A stretch of DNA of 64,000 bases from Mallotus nudiflorus (Eukaryota > Streptophyta > Magnoliopsida > Malpighiales > Euphorbiaceae), in contig CANTUR010000647.1 of NCBI GenBank assembly GCA_947683625.1, forward strand, positions 124,001 through 188,000, written 5' to 3'. How positions within the stretch are numbered: the stretch's first letter is position 1; the number at the start of each line of letters is the position of its first letter. Shown piece after piece: positions 44,673-61,216 of the stretch. A model generated the notes under the pieces. It did not search any database. It was not told the origin of the DNA and was given only the letters and a program-made list of their open reading frames with translations. Position numbers and translations under genes: made by a program.

Positions 44673-47394
44673 TTCATAACCCAAACCTGGGAGTCATGAT
44701 CGGTGCTAGGGAACAGAAATTTGTAAGAATTCAGAGCCCTTAACAAGCCTAGAAATATAAAAACTCAACAAACATAAACATAAATATACCTCAAAATTAA
44801 AAATTTTTAAAACATAAAGAAATCCCCATATCATATCATAATCAAATATGTTCATACAAATAATTAAATACAAAACCTTTGTAAAAAATAATATAAAATA
44901 CTACAACAAGACATACTACCACTACAGCATCTAATAAATACAAGAAGTGATAGTTTAAAATTTACATAAATTGGTTAGTGAAGAAAGGGTTTGGTGAAGA
45001 GAACTACTATGAGAGGTTTAATGAAAAGGATCTTGAAAAATAATTGGGGGGTGAGGGGGGGGGTTAAACCTCACTGAGTAAATCATTATTATATATATGC
45101 ATACAACCTAAGGACACAAACATTCAAGCATCAGTATAATAATACTTATATATTTATATTTATTTATTTTGTACATGGATTTCATATAGATGCTCAAAAT
45201 CACATTTTACAACAAACAAATAAATGCAAAAAGATTTTGGGTGGAGGATCTGCTCAGAACCCTTAAATTTTTCACAACCTCAATAATTGAACCTCACTAG
45301 ACAACAAGCTCACTTAAATCTAAGAATATTCCTCTTTTCCAATTTGATAATGGACTGGCCCCGAGACACTAAGTCAATTGAGCTTCCATAGTCTCACTAC
45401 CGACATGACTAGCCCCGAGACATTAAGTCAACCGAACTCCCACAACCACACCGCTCTCTATTCACAATCTCAATAATCATTTTACCCACATCTCATATTA
45501 ATAAAAAATTTCATAGCTTAGCATGTAACGTACTGCTGTGCAATAGTCTTAGTGTAGCCCACTAAGTAGCACGTTCTATAGCTATTCTCCAAAATAACAT
45601 TTCATAATTAAAATAATGAAAATCATTTATTAAATATGATTAGCATCCAAATTACACAAATAAATATTCACCTTTATATATATTGAAACATTTATATAAT
45701 AACAATAACATTTAACATTTAATACAACATAGCATAATAAAATTTATATTTACTAAAAATATGGATGCCAATAATATTTTCTACATGCAATGCATACATA
45801 TAATAATAACTCATAGGTGGAATGCGCTCCTTTATGATGACTCAACTGGCCCTGTCCTATAAGTCTCGGTCTCGGCGTAGCTATAGGAAAAATAATAATA
45901 AAATAATTAGGATTAAAACCCTAATCTTATATATTCTAGATTTCTAGAGAAAACTCGATCTAAAACTCGACTCTAAAAACACTCAAAACTTAACATAGAC
46001 TTGATGTCACGTTTTACTATAAATCTACCAAAATTTTAACAAAGTCTCCTTTGTAAAATGGACATCTCTCTACTAAAAGGAAAGTCATTCCTGCACAAAA
46101 ACATACTTAAAAATATTCTCAAGCTCAACATCTCAGGTTGGACCCCCAAACTACAATCAATGCTCAATCGAGAACCAAGAATACAAAATATATAATAAAA
46201 TAATATTTTTTTCTCAAATCTTCAATATATCATAAAATTCAATTTACCAACACAATTTAATTTATTTATATAATAAAAAAATATAAAGGTAATACATTTT
46301 CCAAATAAATAATAAAATTCTTGTTATAAATAATATTTTGCTAATAAAATCCATTAATGGAATAAAATTTCCATTTTACAAATAAATTAGCATAAATTTT
46401 AAATAATTATTAAAATCACTTATTAATATCATAAAAATAATAAAATGCTCATTTAGGCTCAAAAGATAATAAATAAATTTAATTTTCATATATTTCCCAA
46501 AATAACTACTAAATAATTCATAACTGGAAAAATACTTATAAAAATTATTTCCATACTTTTATTATTAAAAATAATCTAAAACAGTATAATTATCAACCAT
46601 TTTAATTAAAATTAAATAATTTACCAATTTATAATAATTTTCCGAAAACAAATTTTTATACATAACCTAAAAAATGTATATCTCAAATTCTATACTTAAT
46701 TTCACAAAACTACCTTTACAAAGTTTACTATACAAAATTAATAGAATTTATTAAAAATATAAAATTTTTAGAGCCGGAATAGTTACGTGAACATTAACCT
46801 AAAACCAAAAAATTCAAAAAATTCAGAAAAATAAATAAATATCATATTCAGAAAGATTAAGACTTCAGTTACATTCAATCTCAAATGAAACTATATCCAA
46901 TTAAATTGAATTCAAGCTCAAATTAAAAAAAATAACTAAATATTAACCTAAAATCAATTACTCAAAATTGAGGTCATTACCAGCTCAGATCAACAACATT
47001 GATTGAGGGGAAACAATGCCCAGGAGGAGGACGTTCAAACAAGACTAGCAGTGTCGCCTAAGGTGTCTGAAAATGTCGCCGACGATCAAGTCTTCAATCC
47101 AACACCGAGAGGAAAGAAGAGGAAGAGGAAGATGAAGGAAAGAAGGAAAGGGAGCAATCCGGCAATGGAGGCAAGGTACTGTCGATGTCTGGCAGCTTTC
47201 GGCAACAATGTGGCGGCTGGAGTGGTGGTGGCAGGTGGGTGGTGGCACTGGTGTCATGTGGGGAGAAGAAGGAAAAGAGGAGGAAGGAAAAGAAAAAAAA
47301 AGAATAAAAGAATCATTTTTAACACTTTTTTTTTATAATATAGTACAAATAATGATTTTAAAAATAATAATATCTCCTTTTAATTATTCTCACC

Positions 47395-47451
<57 letters not shown>

Positions 47452-47554
47452 AAAATTACACAAATAATAATAATCTGATAAATAATCAAATAATAATTAA
47501 CACTAATTAATTCCACATTTAATATAATAATTAATTAAAATTTGGATTATAACA
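44673..47554 (-). mobile_element. 5' LTR of chromovirus G
   Basis: Minus strand from TGTTATAATCC (47,554) to about GGGTTATGAA (44,673), 2.88 kb. It contains (TA)n at 47,399-47,449, a purine-rich block 47,100-47,300 whose small open frames are not genes, the paired CGAGACA-TAAGTCAA repeat (45,355-45,440), and a run of G at 45,050-45,063. Confidence 0.88.
47399..47449. repeat. (TA)n microsatellite in LTR G
   Basis: About 25 uninterrupted TA units. The 3' LTR has a shorter TATATATACACACAC stretch at the matching place (26,294-26,322). Confidence 0.9.
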
Positions 47555-48489
47555 TTTGCATAAAAATTTATCATCCATTTTTTTCTTTTTTTGGTCTGTT
47601 TGTCTAAGTTGTTACCGATAGCTGATTGATCTGTTTATCTAAACTGTTACTAATAGCTGATAAATGTTACTGATGACTAATAGTTGTTGCTAATGGTTGA
47701 TATATGATAGATACTGTTGATGGCTTTTAGTGGATTGATAATATATGTTTGGTAAAATTATAGTGATTGTTGATGATAGTGTATTTAGTTACAAATATGG
47801 ACATTAGTTAATTTATACACCAATAATCATATTATATATATTTTCTAAATAATAAATTATATAGAACACCCAGAAATATAGATGTTCTAAAATATTGTCT
47901 TTCCAACCTAGTGGGAGACTTAAGTTGATTATCATGAGGTCAAAAGTTTCAACTACCAATACCATATAGCTTTAGGACCAATAACATAACTTAAGGTCAG
48001 TATGGGCAAATATTAAGCAAACAAATTTAACGTTTACATGGCAACAACAAAATTTTAAGGGAGTAACTATTAGAATGAGTGAGATGTAAGGTCACTGTAA
48101 GATAAGGAGAAATAGCCAATCCATAGCTATTGCAAATAGAAAAACAATAGCGACCAGAAATTGCTATTTCTAGAAAACCTTATTAACTGAAAATGGCCAT
48201 AAAAAATTGAAATATCTATCGTTAATATTAGCAATGAACATTGATCTGGGTTTGAGATAGCAAAAGGTAGCAAAATTAGTTGCAAACTAGCAAAGCAGAA
48301 ATTTGTTTGTGATTATAGTGGCGGACATTCAGCAATAAAATTAAAACAGAAAAATATCGTCATTTTTTTAACAAATTAATTTCATAACTGATTAATTTCA
48401 AAATTCTTCATTTGAAATTGAAAATCTATTAGCTATGAAATAAAATTAATCAATAATATAAAGTTACATAAATGAAACATGAAATTTGA
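47555..48489. other. Intergenic DNA, right flank of chromovirus G
   Basis: No gene recognised. 47,605-47,730 holds short imperfect repeats of GTTACTGATAGCTGAT with units of about 20-25 bp. 48,140-48,360 has AGCAA/TAGCAAT-rich sequence. Confidence 0.45.
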
Positions 48490-49383
48490 GAAAATCATCT
48501 GTTTTATCATGAATTTTGAGCCAATTATCAATTAAATCATATTTTTAAAGTCATTTCAATTTGTTTCTTGAACTTATAAACTGTATCATTTTTATCCAAT
48601 TTTATTTAAAAGATCTAATTGTAATTTTAAAAATTACTTTTAGATTCCTATAAAATAAAAACTACTTTTAGATCCTTGTAAAGGATCTGATTGTAATTTT
48701 AAAAATTCATTATCAAGAAAAATAAAATTTGAAAATTATTTAAATTTTTAATTTTAACATTTATTAAAATAAATTTTAAAATTTTTTGCATAAAATTTTA
48801 AATTTTTATGTATTAATTAAAAATAATAAAAAAAGTGATAACTTGTGAATCAATTTATTATTTAGAATAATATTTTTAAAAAATAAAACAGCTAAAGTGT
48901 GCACTTTTAACTATAACTACAAATAATAATAAAATTTTAATTTTTTTATATATTTTTAGAAAAACTAAATATTATTATACTATTGACTAATATTTTTAGT
49001 GTCTCAACATTCTCTCTTTTTTTTTTATCTAATACTTTATTGGTTTGACCTTTATTAGAAAAATTTCTAATAATGTGGTTAAAAGTTAAGAAGTAAAATC
49101 TAAAATAAAAATTTAAGGATTTAGTGAAAAGTTAAGAATTTATGAAAATATTTTAAAATTATGTCAAGAGTAACAAAATTTGAATTTCAAAACTCTTTCT
49201 TCAATTGTATTTTTTTATAGGAAAAAAGAGGATAAAAAATTTAATATGTGCCAAATTTATTTTATAGGGACTTAAAAGTAATTTTTTAAAAATACAATTA
49301 GGTCATCCACATAAAATTGGATATAATTCGTACAATTCACAAAGTTGAAGGAACAAATTAAAATGACTTTCAAACTAGGATTC
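48490..49383. repeat. Fold-back (MITE/MULE-like) element with long inverted arms
   Basis: The left arm (48,515-48,720) and the reverse complement of the right arm (49,140-49,380) match over about 200 bp with gaps. Shared words are AGTCATTT-AATTTGTT, ATCCAATTTTAT and TAATTGTA-TTTTAAAAA. About 420 bp of AT-rich sequence lies between. A related single arm occurs at 23,785-24,105. Long inverted ends without coding sequence suggest a non-autonomous DNA transposon. I could not fix exact ends or a target duplication; the right end abuts LTR H. Confidence 0.55.
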
Positions 49384-49548
49384 TGTTATGACCCATATTA
49401 TTAAATATTAAATTAAATATGGATTTTAAAGTATTAAATATTATTTTCATAGAATTATTGTTAAATGAGTATTTTAGTAAATTTATTGATTATTAAGAGT
49501 ATGTTTTTATATATATGTGCATTTAAGTGTATAAATATTTGGGAAGAG

Positions 49549-49593
<45 letters not shown>

Positions 49594-51140
49594 GTAAAAA
49601 AATATGGCTTTTCTTTTCCTTCTTCTTCTTCTTTCCTTCCCCCAATGCACACCACCAGCCACTGCCACCATCACTGCCAACATCAACAGCCGCCACTAGA
49701 TTGCTCCCCACATCGCTACCTGCTCCTCCTCCCTTCCTCCTTCCTCCTCTATCCTCTTCCTTCTCAGTTTCCTTTTTTCTTACTGAAACGAAGAAAGGCT
49801 TGTCGGGTCGACTTCGGCCACCCCTGGACGTGTCGCTGGTCTCATTTGAATCCTCTCCTCCTGGGCTTCATTTCCCCCAATTCAATTTGATCAGGTAACA
49901 TCGAGAATGGCCTCAATTTTGGGTAATTTGATTTTAAGGTTTAATGTTTAATTTGTGAAATTGAGTTTGAATTCGGTTAAATTGGGCTGTGTTGTAGTTA
50001 TATGAAATGAAATTGAGGTTGAGATCTTGTTAAATGTGATTTTTATTTATTTTTCTATATTTTTGGAATTTTCTGGGTGTTTGGTTATTGTTCACATTAA
50101 TGTTTTGAGCTTGGGAAATTTTTATATTTTTAAATAAATTCTATTAATTATGTAGAGTAAACTTTGTGAAGGAAGTTTTGTGAATTCTTTATAGAATTTA
50201 AGTTATGAATTTTTAAAGGTTAAGTTTAAATATTTACTTTTGGAAAAGTTATTAGAAATTAGTAAATTATTTAATTTTAATGAAATTATTGTTATTTATT
50301 CTGTTTTAGATTATTTTTAAGTATGAAAAATATTTTTATAATTAATTTTCAATTATTAGTTAATTAGCAGTGATTTTGGGAAAAGTAAATGAAAAAGAAA
50401 TTTAATTGTTATTTTCAAGTTTAAATGAGTCTTTTATTATTTTTATGATATAATTGAGTGATTTTAATAGTTATTTATAATTAATGTTAATTTGGTTGTG
50501 AAAATGAAAATTTGATTTTCATTACGGATATTTTATTTATAAACAAGAATTTTTATTATTTATTTGGAAATAAATTTTTTTATATTTTTATTACATAAAT
50601 AAATTAAATTTGGTAGTAAATTAAATTTTTATAATATATCAGGATTTGAGAAAAATTATATTGTTTTTATAATTAAATAAATATAAATATATAAACATTA
50701 TATTGTGATTGATTACTTGTATGCTTAGGTTGCATGCATATATATATAATAATAATTCACTCAGTGAAATCTGATCTCCATCAATTATTTTTTAGGATTC
50801 CTTTCTACTGACCTCTCCCAGTTATTCTCTTCATCGGCTGATTTATGTAAATTTTAAACTATCACTTCTTTTGCATTTATTAGACGCTGTAGCAATATTA
50901 TATACTTGTTGTAGTGTGTTATGTTGAGTTGACAATAGTTGTATAGTTGAATATTTGTAAAATATTTTATTTTGATATGATATGGAAAGATATTTTTATG
51001 TTTTAAAAAGTTTTAATTCTTTGATATTTTTATGATTGAGTTTGGTGTGAACTGGTGTTTTAGGCTTGCTACGTATTTCAGATTCGAATGAATTCTCATT
51101 TTCTAGTGCTGGTTATGACTCCTGAGTTTAGGTGGTGATA
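49384..51140 (+). mobile_element. Solo LTR H (Tekay type, internally deleted)
   Basis: TGTTATGACCC to GGTGGTGATA with a perfect target duplication GATTC (49,379-49,383 and 51,141-51,145). Inverted relative to the G LTR and matching it at the start, the CT-rich block (49,610-49,760, complementary to 26,000-26,200) and the end (50,690-51,140). It lacks about 1.1 kb in the middle near 50,660. (TTA)n occurs at 49,551-49,590. No primer site or coding domain. The open frames across the CT-rich block are shadows of this LTR. Confidence 0.85.
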
Positions 51141-51145
51141 GATTC

Positions 51146-51848
51146 AATTGATAATTAGCTTAAAGTTTAAGATAGAACAAATGGTTTTTCCATAAAATTG
51201 TTATGCTAAAATTAGCTACTTAATAAGTTATGCAGATTAGAGATGAATTTGGAAAAAAAAAATAGTTCATAATTTTGTCATAGAGCAAATTAAAATTCAT
51301 AGAAAATTCAAATTTAAATTTAGAAATTCTCTTTTATCTCGTGGCCTTGCCTATTGACAAAATTAAACATAATAATCATCATTCAATCAACAAATAAGCT
51401 TACATATTTTATTTTATTTTAGTACATAATAATCATCAAGCTAGTTTTAATAAGTTTTTTTTTTCTTTTGTTACAAATGAAGTATAGCGCTCGCTTTAGT
51501 ACGTTTAGTATATTAACTTTTGGGTTTATCTATAATATAATAAATGTATATTAATTAACACATGTCAAATATATCATACAAAGCACACTTGGATCCTTAG
51601 CCGTATAGTAGAATTGCAATTTATTAATTTGACATAGACAACACACAACATAATTCCCACATGTTGTAGACCACTGGACTATATTTTTATAAAGATGCAC
51701 TTGTGGTATACAAGCGCAGAGCGATCTACTTTTATTTATAATATCATATATTATATCATATCAGCCTGCAGATTATCCCATCCTACTGATCGATATAGAG
51801 TAGGATTTTATTTATTTATTTATTATATTCGTGCATGGCTGAGATTAA
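51146..51848 (-). other. 3' flank of the PR-10-like gene, with polyadenylation signals
   Basis: Shared base for base, apart from scattered changes, with 61,217-61,911. On the minus strand AATAAATAAATAAATAAAAT at about 51,811-51,830 lies 20-40 bases past the stop codon and is the likely polyadenylation signal region. Nothing else recognised. Confidence 0.6.
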
Positions 51849-55798
<3,950 letters not shown>

Positions 55799-56052
55799 TT
55801 TGATGAACTACAAGAGAGTGATATGTGAAGGGAAGATGAAATAAAGCTTAGCTTTGACAGGTATTTATAGATGTAGCAGACCATTGCTCTGCCACTCGAA
55901 TTTTACCCAAGTCCCTAACAAAATAATACTTTGCACACACTGAAAATAATCGAAACATGCATGAAACAAAAAAGTCCTCATGTCTGGCAATAATTGTATA
56001 TATTATAGTATATATGTTTTTAATTATATAATATTGTCACTTGTCAGATAAA
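55799..56052 (-). promoter_or_regulatory. Core promoter and 5' leader of PR-10 copy 1
   Basis: On the minus strand CTATAAATA lies at 55,862-55,870, about 65 bases before the ATG. This leaves a leader of about 35-40 bases that includes TTCATCAAA just before ATGTCTACC. Further upstream is GGGACTTGGGTAAAATTCG (about 55,898-55,916). The TATA-to-ATG spacing is normal for a PR-10 gene and supports the chosen start. Confidence 0.7.
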
Positions 56053-56637
56053 CCAACACAAATTTATATAATTTTTTTGAGGAAAATAAATTTATTTAAA
56101 ATTTGAATTCTGAAAAGAAAAAATGAAGATTTTTTTTAATATGCTGCACATTAATTATCTAAGTTTCTGGGAAATGTGAAAAGGCAAAGATTTCCAAAGA
56201 CCCTGAGATAAAAACAAACCAATTGGGTTATTTCTCCATAAATTCCAAGTTCATCAACAACGCATATTTATCTCTAAAGTGACATGTAACTGCCATTATC
56301 AACCAAATTGCACCACCTCTTCATGTTATTGTTATTTATATTATTTTTCATCAACATGTATTTTTAATTTTTAATAAAAAAAATCAATTTTTATATATAA
56401 AAAAAAGTGTGGATATTATCTACAAGCATGCATATTTGTTTCCAATATGAAAAAATATAGAAAATGTAAATTTAAATTTTAAAAACATTTTAATAAATGT
56501 TATGCAAAAGTTTATAGAGAATATTTTTTCTCCCAATTTTTATAATAAAATTTTAATGCAAATAAATTTTATTAGTAATTGAATAAAAAAACACATTATT
56601 ATTTATAATTAATCAGTAACTCCATAAGTAAATTGAT

Positions 56638-56674
<37 letters not shown>

Positions 56675-57621
56675 CTACTGGAAAGAAGAAAGAGGGGATT
56701 CGAACAGGGTACCAACCCGTCCTAGGCGGGCAAGTAAGACATAGATATTTATAGCATTGATTAGGTATAGATAGATAGGTAACAAATTAATTGACATTAA
56801 AATTAATCTTCATAAATTTTATAATTTTCATATTTTAAAATAAAATAAATAATTTAAAGCAACACATAAATTTATATAATTTTTTTGAGGGAAACAATAT
56901 AAAATTTGAATCCTGAAAAAAAAAATGAAGATTTTTTTTAATATGATGCACATTAATTATCTAAGCTTCCTGGAAATGTGAAAAGACAAAGATTTCCAAA
57001 GACCCTGAGATAAAAACAAACCAATTGGGTTATTTCTACCTAAATTTCAAGTTCATCAACAACGCATATTTATCTCTATAGTGACATGTAGCTGCCATTA
57101 TCAACCAAATTGCACCACCTGTTCATGTTATTGTTATTTATATTATTTTTCATCAACATGTATTTTTAATAAATAAATAAAATTCAATTTTTATATAAAA
57201 AAAAGGTGTGGATATTATCTACAAGCATGCATATTTGTTTCCAATATGAAAAAATAGAAAAAATGTAAATTTAGATTTTAAAAACATTTTAATAAATGTT
57301 ATGCAAAAAATTTATAGAATATTTTTTCTTGCAATTTTTTATAATAAAATTTTAATACATAAAATTTTATTAGTAATTGAATAAAAAAACACATTATTAT
57401 TTATAATTAATCACTAACTCCATAAGATATATATATATATACAGACACAGTACTGGAGAGTAGGAAGGGAGAAGGAAGGGTCCGTCCTAGGCGGGCAAGC
57501 AAGAAATAGATATTTATAGCATTGATTAGATATAGATAGGTAGGTAAAAAATTAATTGACATTAAAATTAATCATTATAAATTTTATAATTTTCATATTT
57601 TAAAATAAAATAAATAATTTA
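56053..57621. repeat. Tandem duplication (unit about 0.8 kb) upstream of PR-10 copy 1
   Basis: Copy a 56,053-56,857 and copy b 56,860-57,621. Shared blocks in order: TTTATATAATTTTTTTGAGG, GATTTCCAAAGACCCTGAGA, CAACGCATATTTATCTCTA, AAGCATGCATATTTGTTTCC, a TA microsatellite, CCGTCCTAGGCGGGCAAG, ATAGATATTTATAGCATTGA and a final AAATAAAATAAATAATTT. A third degenerate copy of the later blocks lies at 14,770-15,005 without the microsatellite and CGGGCAAG parts. In copy a the minus strand near 56,695-56,705 reads GTTCGAATCCCC, like a tRNA-type B box. Confidence 0.8.
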
Positions 57622-58164
57622 GTCTTTGAACTTATTTTCCTCTTTTTTTATTTTTTAAAAAATTTTATTTTTAACCACCGTTAATTATTTATTACATATG
57701 CAATTCTTTATTATCTCTTTCTCTTTTATTTACTTTATTTTATTATTTTAAATTAATAAGTACAAATCTTTTATCTTTTTTTTTTTAAAATTTTTTGAAA
57801 ATTTTAATAAAATTTTTATCCTTTATGTGGTAGTATTTCGTTATGGATTTTACATATCTCTTCATTACAACAATTCTACTCATATTTCTACAATCGGACT
57901 TATTTAAAGATTAAAGAATTAACTTTTAATTAATTGAAATCATTAAATGGAATGTATGGATTATTGAATTATAAAATATCTATTAATGATATTATAGAAT
58001 AATGATAAAAAATTTCATGACAATGATATTTTATTTTAATTTTTCTTAATTTTATTTTTGTTTATATTATCTTTTCATGTCACATATTTTAAACTTTTAA
58101 TAAATGAATGGTTATTTTTAAAAAAATAAAATAGAATAAATTTTATTTATTTTTTACTCTTTTT
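57622..58164. other. AT-rich intergenic DNA
   Basis: T-rich and A-rich runs only; no open frame, repeat copy or gene signal recognised. Confidence 0.5.
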
Positions 58165-58380
58165 TCAATTATCATAGCATCAGGACAAAAACTATATGGT
58201 TGGAGAAAGGTCCTCCACCTCGTGCGTTATACTCGTAACATGTGGCTTAAAAATGAATGTGCGATCATGGCCGACGTCAACATAGTGACATCCTCAGGTT
58301 GACGTAGTAATAATATATCACAAATTTCACCCTCAATTTATTATTAACAATCTTTTTTTTAACACTATTTATTATTAACA
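58165..58380 (+). repeat. Copy of the 15.04-15.31 kb segment, with conserved inverted repeat
   Basis: Matches 15,040-15,310 (GTGGCTTAAAAAT, CATGGCCGACGTCAACATAG, TGACATCCTCAGG, TTTCACCCTCAA). The most conserved part, 58,272-58,308, holds GACGTCAACATAGTGACATC and then GGTTGACGTAG, an inverted repeat of TTGAC/TGACG cores. It lies about 2.4 kb upstream of PR-10 copy 1. A regulatory role is inferred. Confidence 0.55.
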
Positions 58381-59338
58381 ATCAATAACGTAAAAGAGAG
58401 AAATTCAGTAACTTTTCAAACCTTGTCTGTATTTTGTATTTTTCATATTTCATTAATTTTTTTAACATTAAATTTTTTATATTCTATTTTTTATCGTATT
58501 AATGATTATCTATTTTCTTAATATTTATTTTTATTTTTATTTTTATTCATTTAAATTTATAGATTATCGTTAGAGTTGAATGGTTACTCATGGAATAAGT
58601 TCAAAGACACTAGCATGATCTATATAATTAATTCATCATAATTTCTTTACCCTTTTATTATTGTTTCTTCATTTTTTTATCTTAATTTTTTATTATTTAT
58701 TTATTTATTATTACTACTATATATATTTAAAAAAAAAAGAAAAAAAAAATTAAATATAAAGTAAAAGGAAGAATGGAGCATCCATGTAAATAAAAGGGAC
58801 ATTTTTTTATAATTAATGAAAATTGGGGTATTTCAGTTGAAAAAAGTTAAAAAGTGCTTTAAAAAAAAAAAATTCCCCCTCTAACCTCCTTTGTAAATGA
58901 TAGTTTATTTTTCAGTTTGGAAAAGGTGCATCTATGCCCTTAATATTTGAGCCATGGACCACTTGAACCCTCAAATTTATTTTTGAACTACATAGCCTCC
59001 TAACGTTACACTAATCAGTCCAAACACACATTTTCGAATGGATTATGTTTATATCTCATGTTAACTTGTATTTTTTAATAAAAATAATCAATTAAAATCT
59101 ATTGTTGCCAAATTACATATAGATTTAGGACTATTTTTAGCATTCGTTCATTCATTTTAGGTAGCATTTAGTATAGGTTAACATATAAGAATACATACTT
59201 TTATACTTTATTTGTTTTTATAAGGGAAAAGAAGTATGAAAATGTTTGATGGTGATGAGAAGAAAAGAAGAAGAAGCAGAGCCATATCACTGTCATTATT
59301 GTGGGTGGAAGCGCAAATTGCTGATTGATCAAAGCATC
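58381..59338. other. Intergenic DNA, partly repeat-like
   Basis: 58,400-58,740 is AT-rich. 58,918-59,040 (GGTGCATCTATGCCCTTAAT, GGACCACTTGAACCC, CTCCTAACGTTACACTAATC) reads like the end of a DNA-transposon or MITE family, but I found no partner in the window. 59,215-59,300 is a purine-rich stretch. Confidence 0.4.
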
Positions 59339-60303
59339 TGTCACGACCCAAATCCGAGGGCACGTAACTGACACTAGGGAATGGGTAGACATAAGGCCTC
59401 TGAAACCCGTAGTAAGCCTAAAAGAAAGAATAAACAAAACCTTACAATTTAAAACCTTATTTTAAATTAGAACACATTATCAAACTGATTTTTCTCAAAA
59501 ATAAATAAATTCAAGTGCTAAATAAAACGTGCTTCAACGTTACATATTATAAATCAAACTTAAATTTTTATACATAAGCGTGGTTTATACAAATAAATTA
59601 CACAAATATACTTAAACCATACAATCCTTAGTACATATACTACTGTAGCAACCTAGATTAACACACAGTACAACTTACAATGACCTACATAAAATAACCG
59701 GTGAAGAAGAAACCCGGCGTGGAGGTAGTCTGAGGTCGAACTCCCAAGCTCTTGAAAAAAATAAATTGAGGGGAATCAGACCTCACTGAGTAAGTCAACA
59801 AAAGAGCTGTACGGTTTGAAAACCTTTTTGAAAACTATATATTTATAGTGAAAGTAAATTATAGTGAAAGTAAATTATAGTGTATAGGTATAGCTTTTGA
59901 AAAATCTCGGTAGAACCCTAAACCCAAAAATCTACATGGCCAAGTGGGCCCACTTATTCCAACTAGACTACCAATCCCCGAGAGCAAAGGCATCAACCGA
60001 GGCACCAAGTCGTAGTCATTCACTTAATCCCAATATATGGCACTAGCGGTCCCCGATAGCAAAGTCATCGACCGAGGCACCCATCCCAGTCCATTATTAA
60101 CCTTACAATCACTGACGGTTCCCGAGAGCAAAGGCTTCCACCGAGGCACTTGTTCCAGTTTAACATTCATCAATCATATATATATATATATATCGGATCC
60201 ATCTCTCAATCTCTACCATGTGCACATAGTCCTGGTGAAGCCCATTAGGTAGCTCGTTCTACCAAAATTTCTCAAAATCGACTTTTAAATAAATAAAATG
60301 CAT
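59339..60303 (-). mobile_element. Truncated F-type LTR fragment
   Basis: TGTCACGACCC at 59,339 through the threefold CCCCGAGAGC repeat (59,965-60,160) to TCTCAAAATCGACTTTTAAA. Collinear with 18,703-19,655 of solo LTR F and stops there. It lies beside the G-type fragment at 60,304. Confidence 0.8.
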
Positions 60304-61211
60304 TAACTACTTAGCTATAAAATGTACTACTTAGCGGGCTACACTAAGACTATATGCACAACAGTATGCTAGTTGCTAGGTTATGATATATTGATTGATA
60401 TGAGACTATATGGTTTAAAATACGGATAAATGATTATTGAAATTTGTGGATAGACAATGGTGTGGCTATAGGAGCTCGGTTGACCTACGGTTCTCAAGGC
60501 CAATCATGCCGATAAGGGGACTGCAGTAGCTCGATTGACCTTTTTATGTCTCGAAGCTAGTCCACTGCCAAATTAGAAAAAGGAAAATATTTTTGGATTC
60601 AAGAAAATCTATTCATTATGAGGTATAGTGATTGAAGTTACGAAATTCTTAAGATTCTGCTATGATCCTTTACTTGTTTTCATTTGTTGCATTGATATAA
60701 AAATTGTTTTTAAGCATTTGCATGAAAATACATGTGTAAATTAAATAAATATAGATATATAAACATTATATTGGTGCTTGATTGCTTGTATGTTTAGGTT
60801 GCTTGCATATATATAATAATAATTCACTCAGTGAGGTTTGATCCCCCTCAATTATTTTTCAAGATTCCTTTCTATAGACCTCTCCCAATTTTTCTCTTCA
60901 TCGGACCTTTTCTTAATCGGCTAATTTATATAAATTTTAAATTATCACTTCTTTTGTATTTATTAGACGTTGCAGCAATATTATGTACTTATTTTAGTAT
61001 GGTATGTTGAGTTGACAGTGGCTTTATACTTGAATATTTGTAAAATATTTTATTTTGATATGATATGGAAAGACATTTTTATGTTTTAAAAAGTTTTAAT
61101 TCTTTGGTATTTTTATGATTGTGTTTGGTGTGAATTGGTGTTTTAGGTTTGCTACGGATTTCAAATTCAGGTGAATTCCAGTTTCTTAGCGCTGATTATG
61201 ACTCATGCATT
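60304..61211 (+). mobile_element. 3' part of the duplicated solo LTR H
   Basis: 60,335-60,560 matches the reverse complement of the G LTR (AGCGGGCTACACTAAGAC; GAGCTCGGTTGACC; GGGGACTGCAGTAGCTCG). 60,730-61,211 matches 50,680-51,140 of H, ending GGGTGGTGATA and followed by GATTC as in H. This copy keeps a middle part that H has lost, but lacks the LTR start, which is replaced by the F-type fragment. Confidence 0.78.
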
Positions 61212-61216
61212 TGGGT

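Larger units (their letters stand above)
24105..47554 (-). mobile_element. Tekay-type chromovirus G, split by element B
   Basis: A Ty3/gypsy chromovirus in minus orientation: 5' LTR 44,673-47,554, PBS 44,651-44,667, gag, protease, RT, RNase H, integrase, chromodomain, polypurine tract and a truncated 3' LTR 24,105-26,449. Athila element B (28,543-41,663) interrupts pol at the RT/RNase H boundary with target duplication CAATC. Without B the element is about 10.3 kb. Every coding part has stops. The chromodomain after integrase is the lineage marker. Confidence 0.92.

Noticed and set aside
49465..49898. Two plus-strand frames with poly-Ile/poly-Tyr and Pro/Ser-rich ends
   Set aside because: The first half is the (TTA)n microsatellite and the rest is the CT-rich block of LTR H.
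56690..56740. Possible tRNA gene (GTTCGAATCCCC, minus strand)
   Set aside because: No acceptor stem, D arm or A box could be paired; at most a SINE relic.
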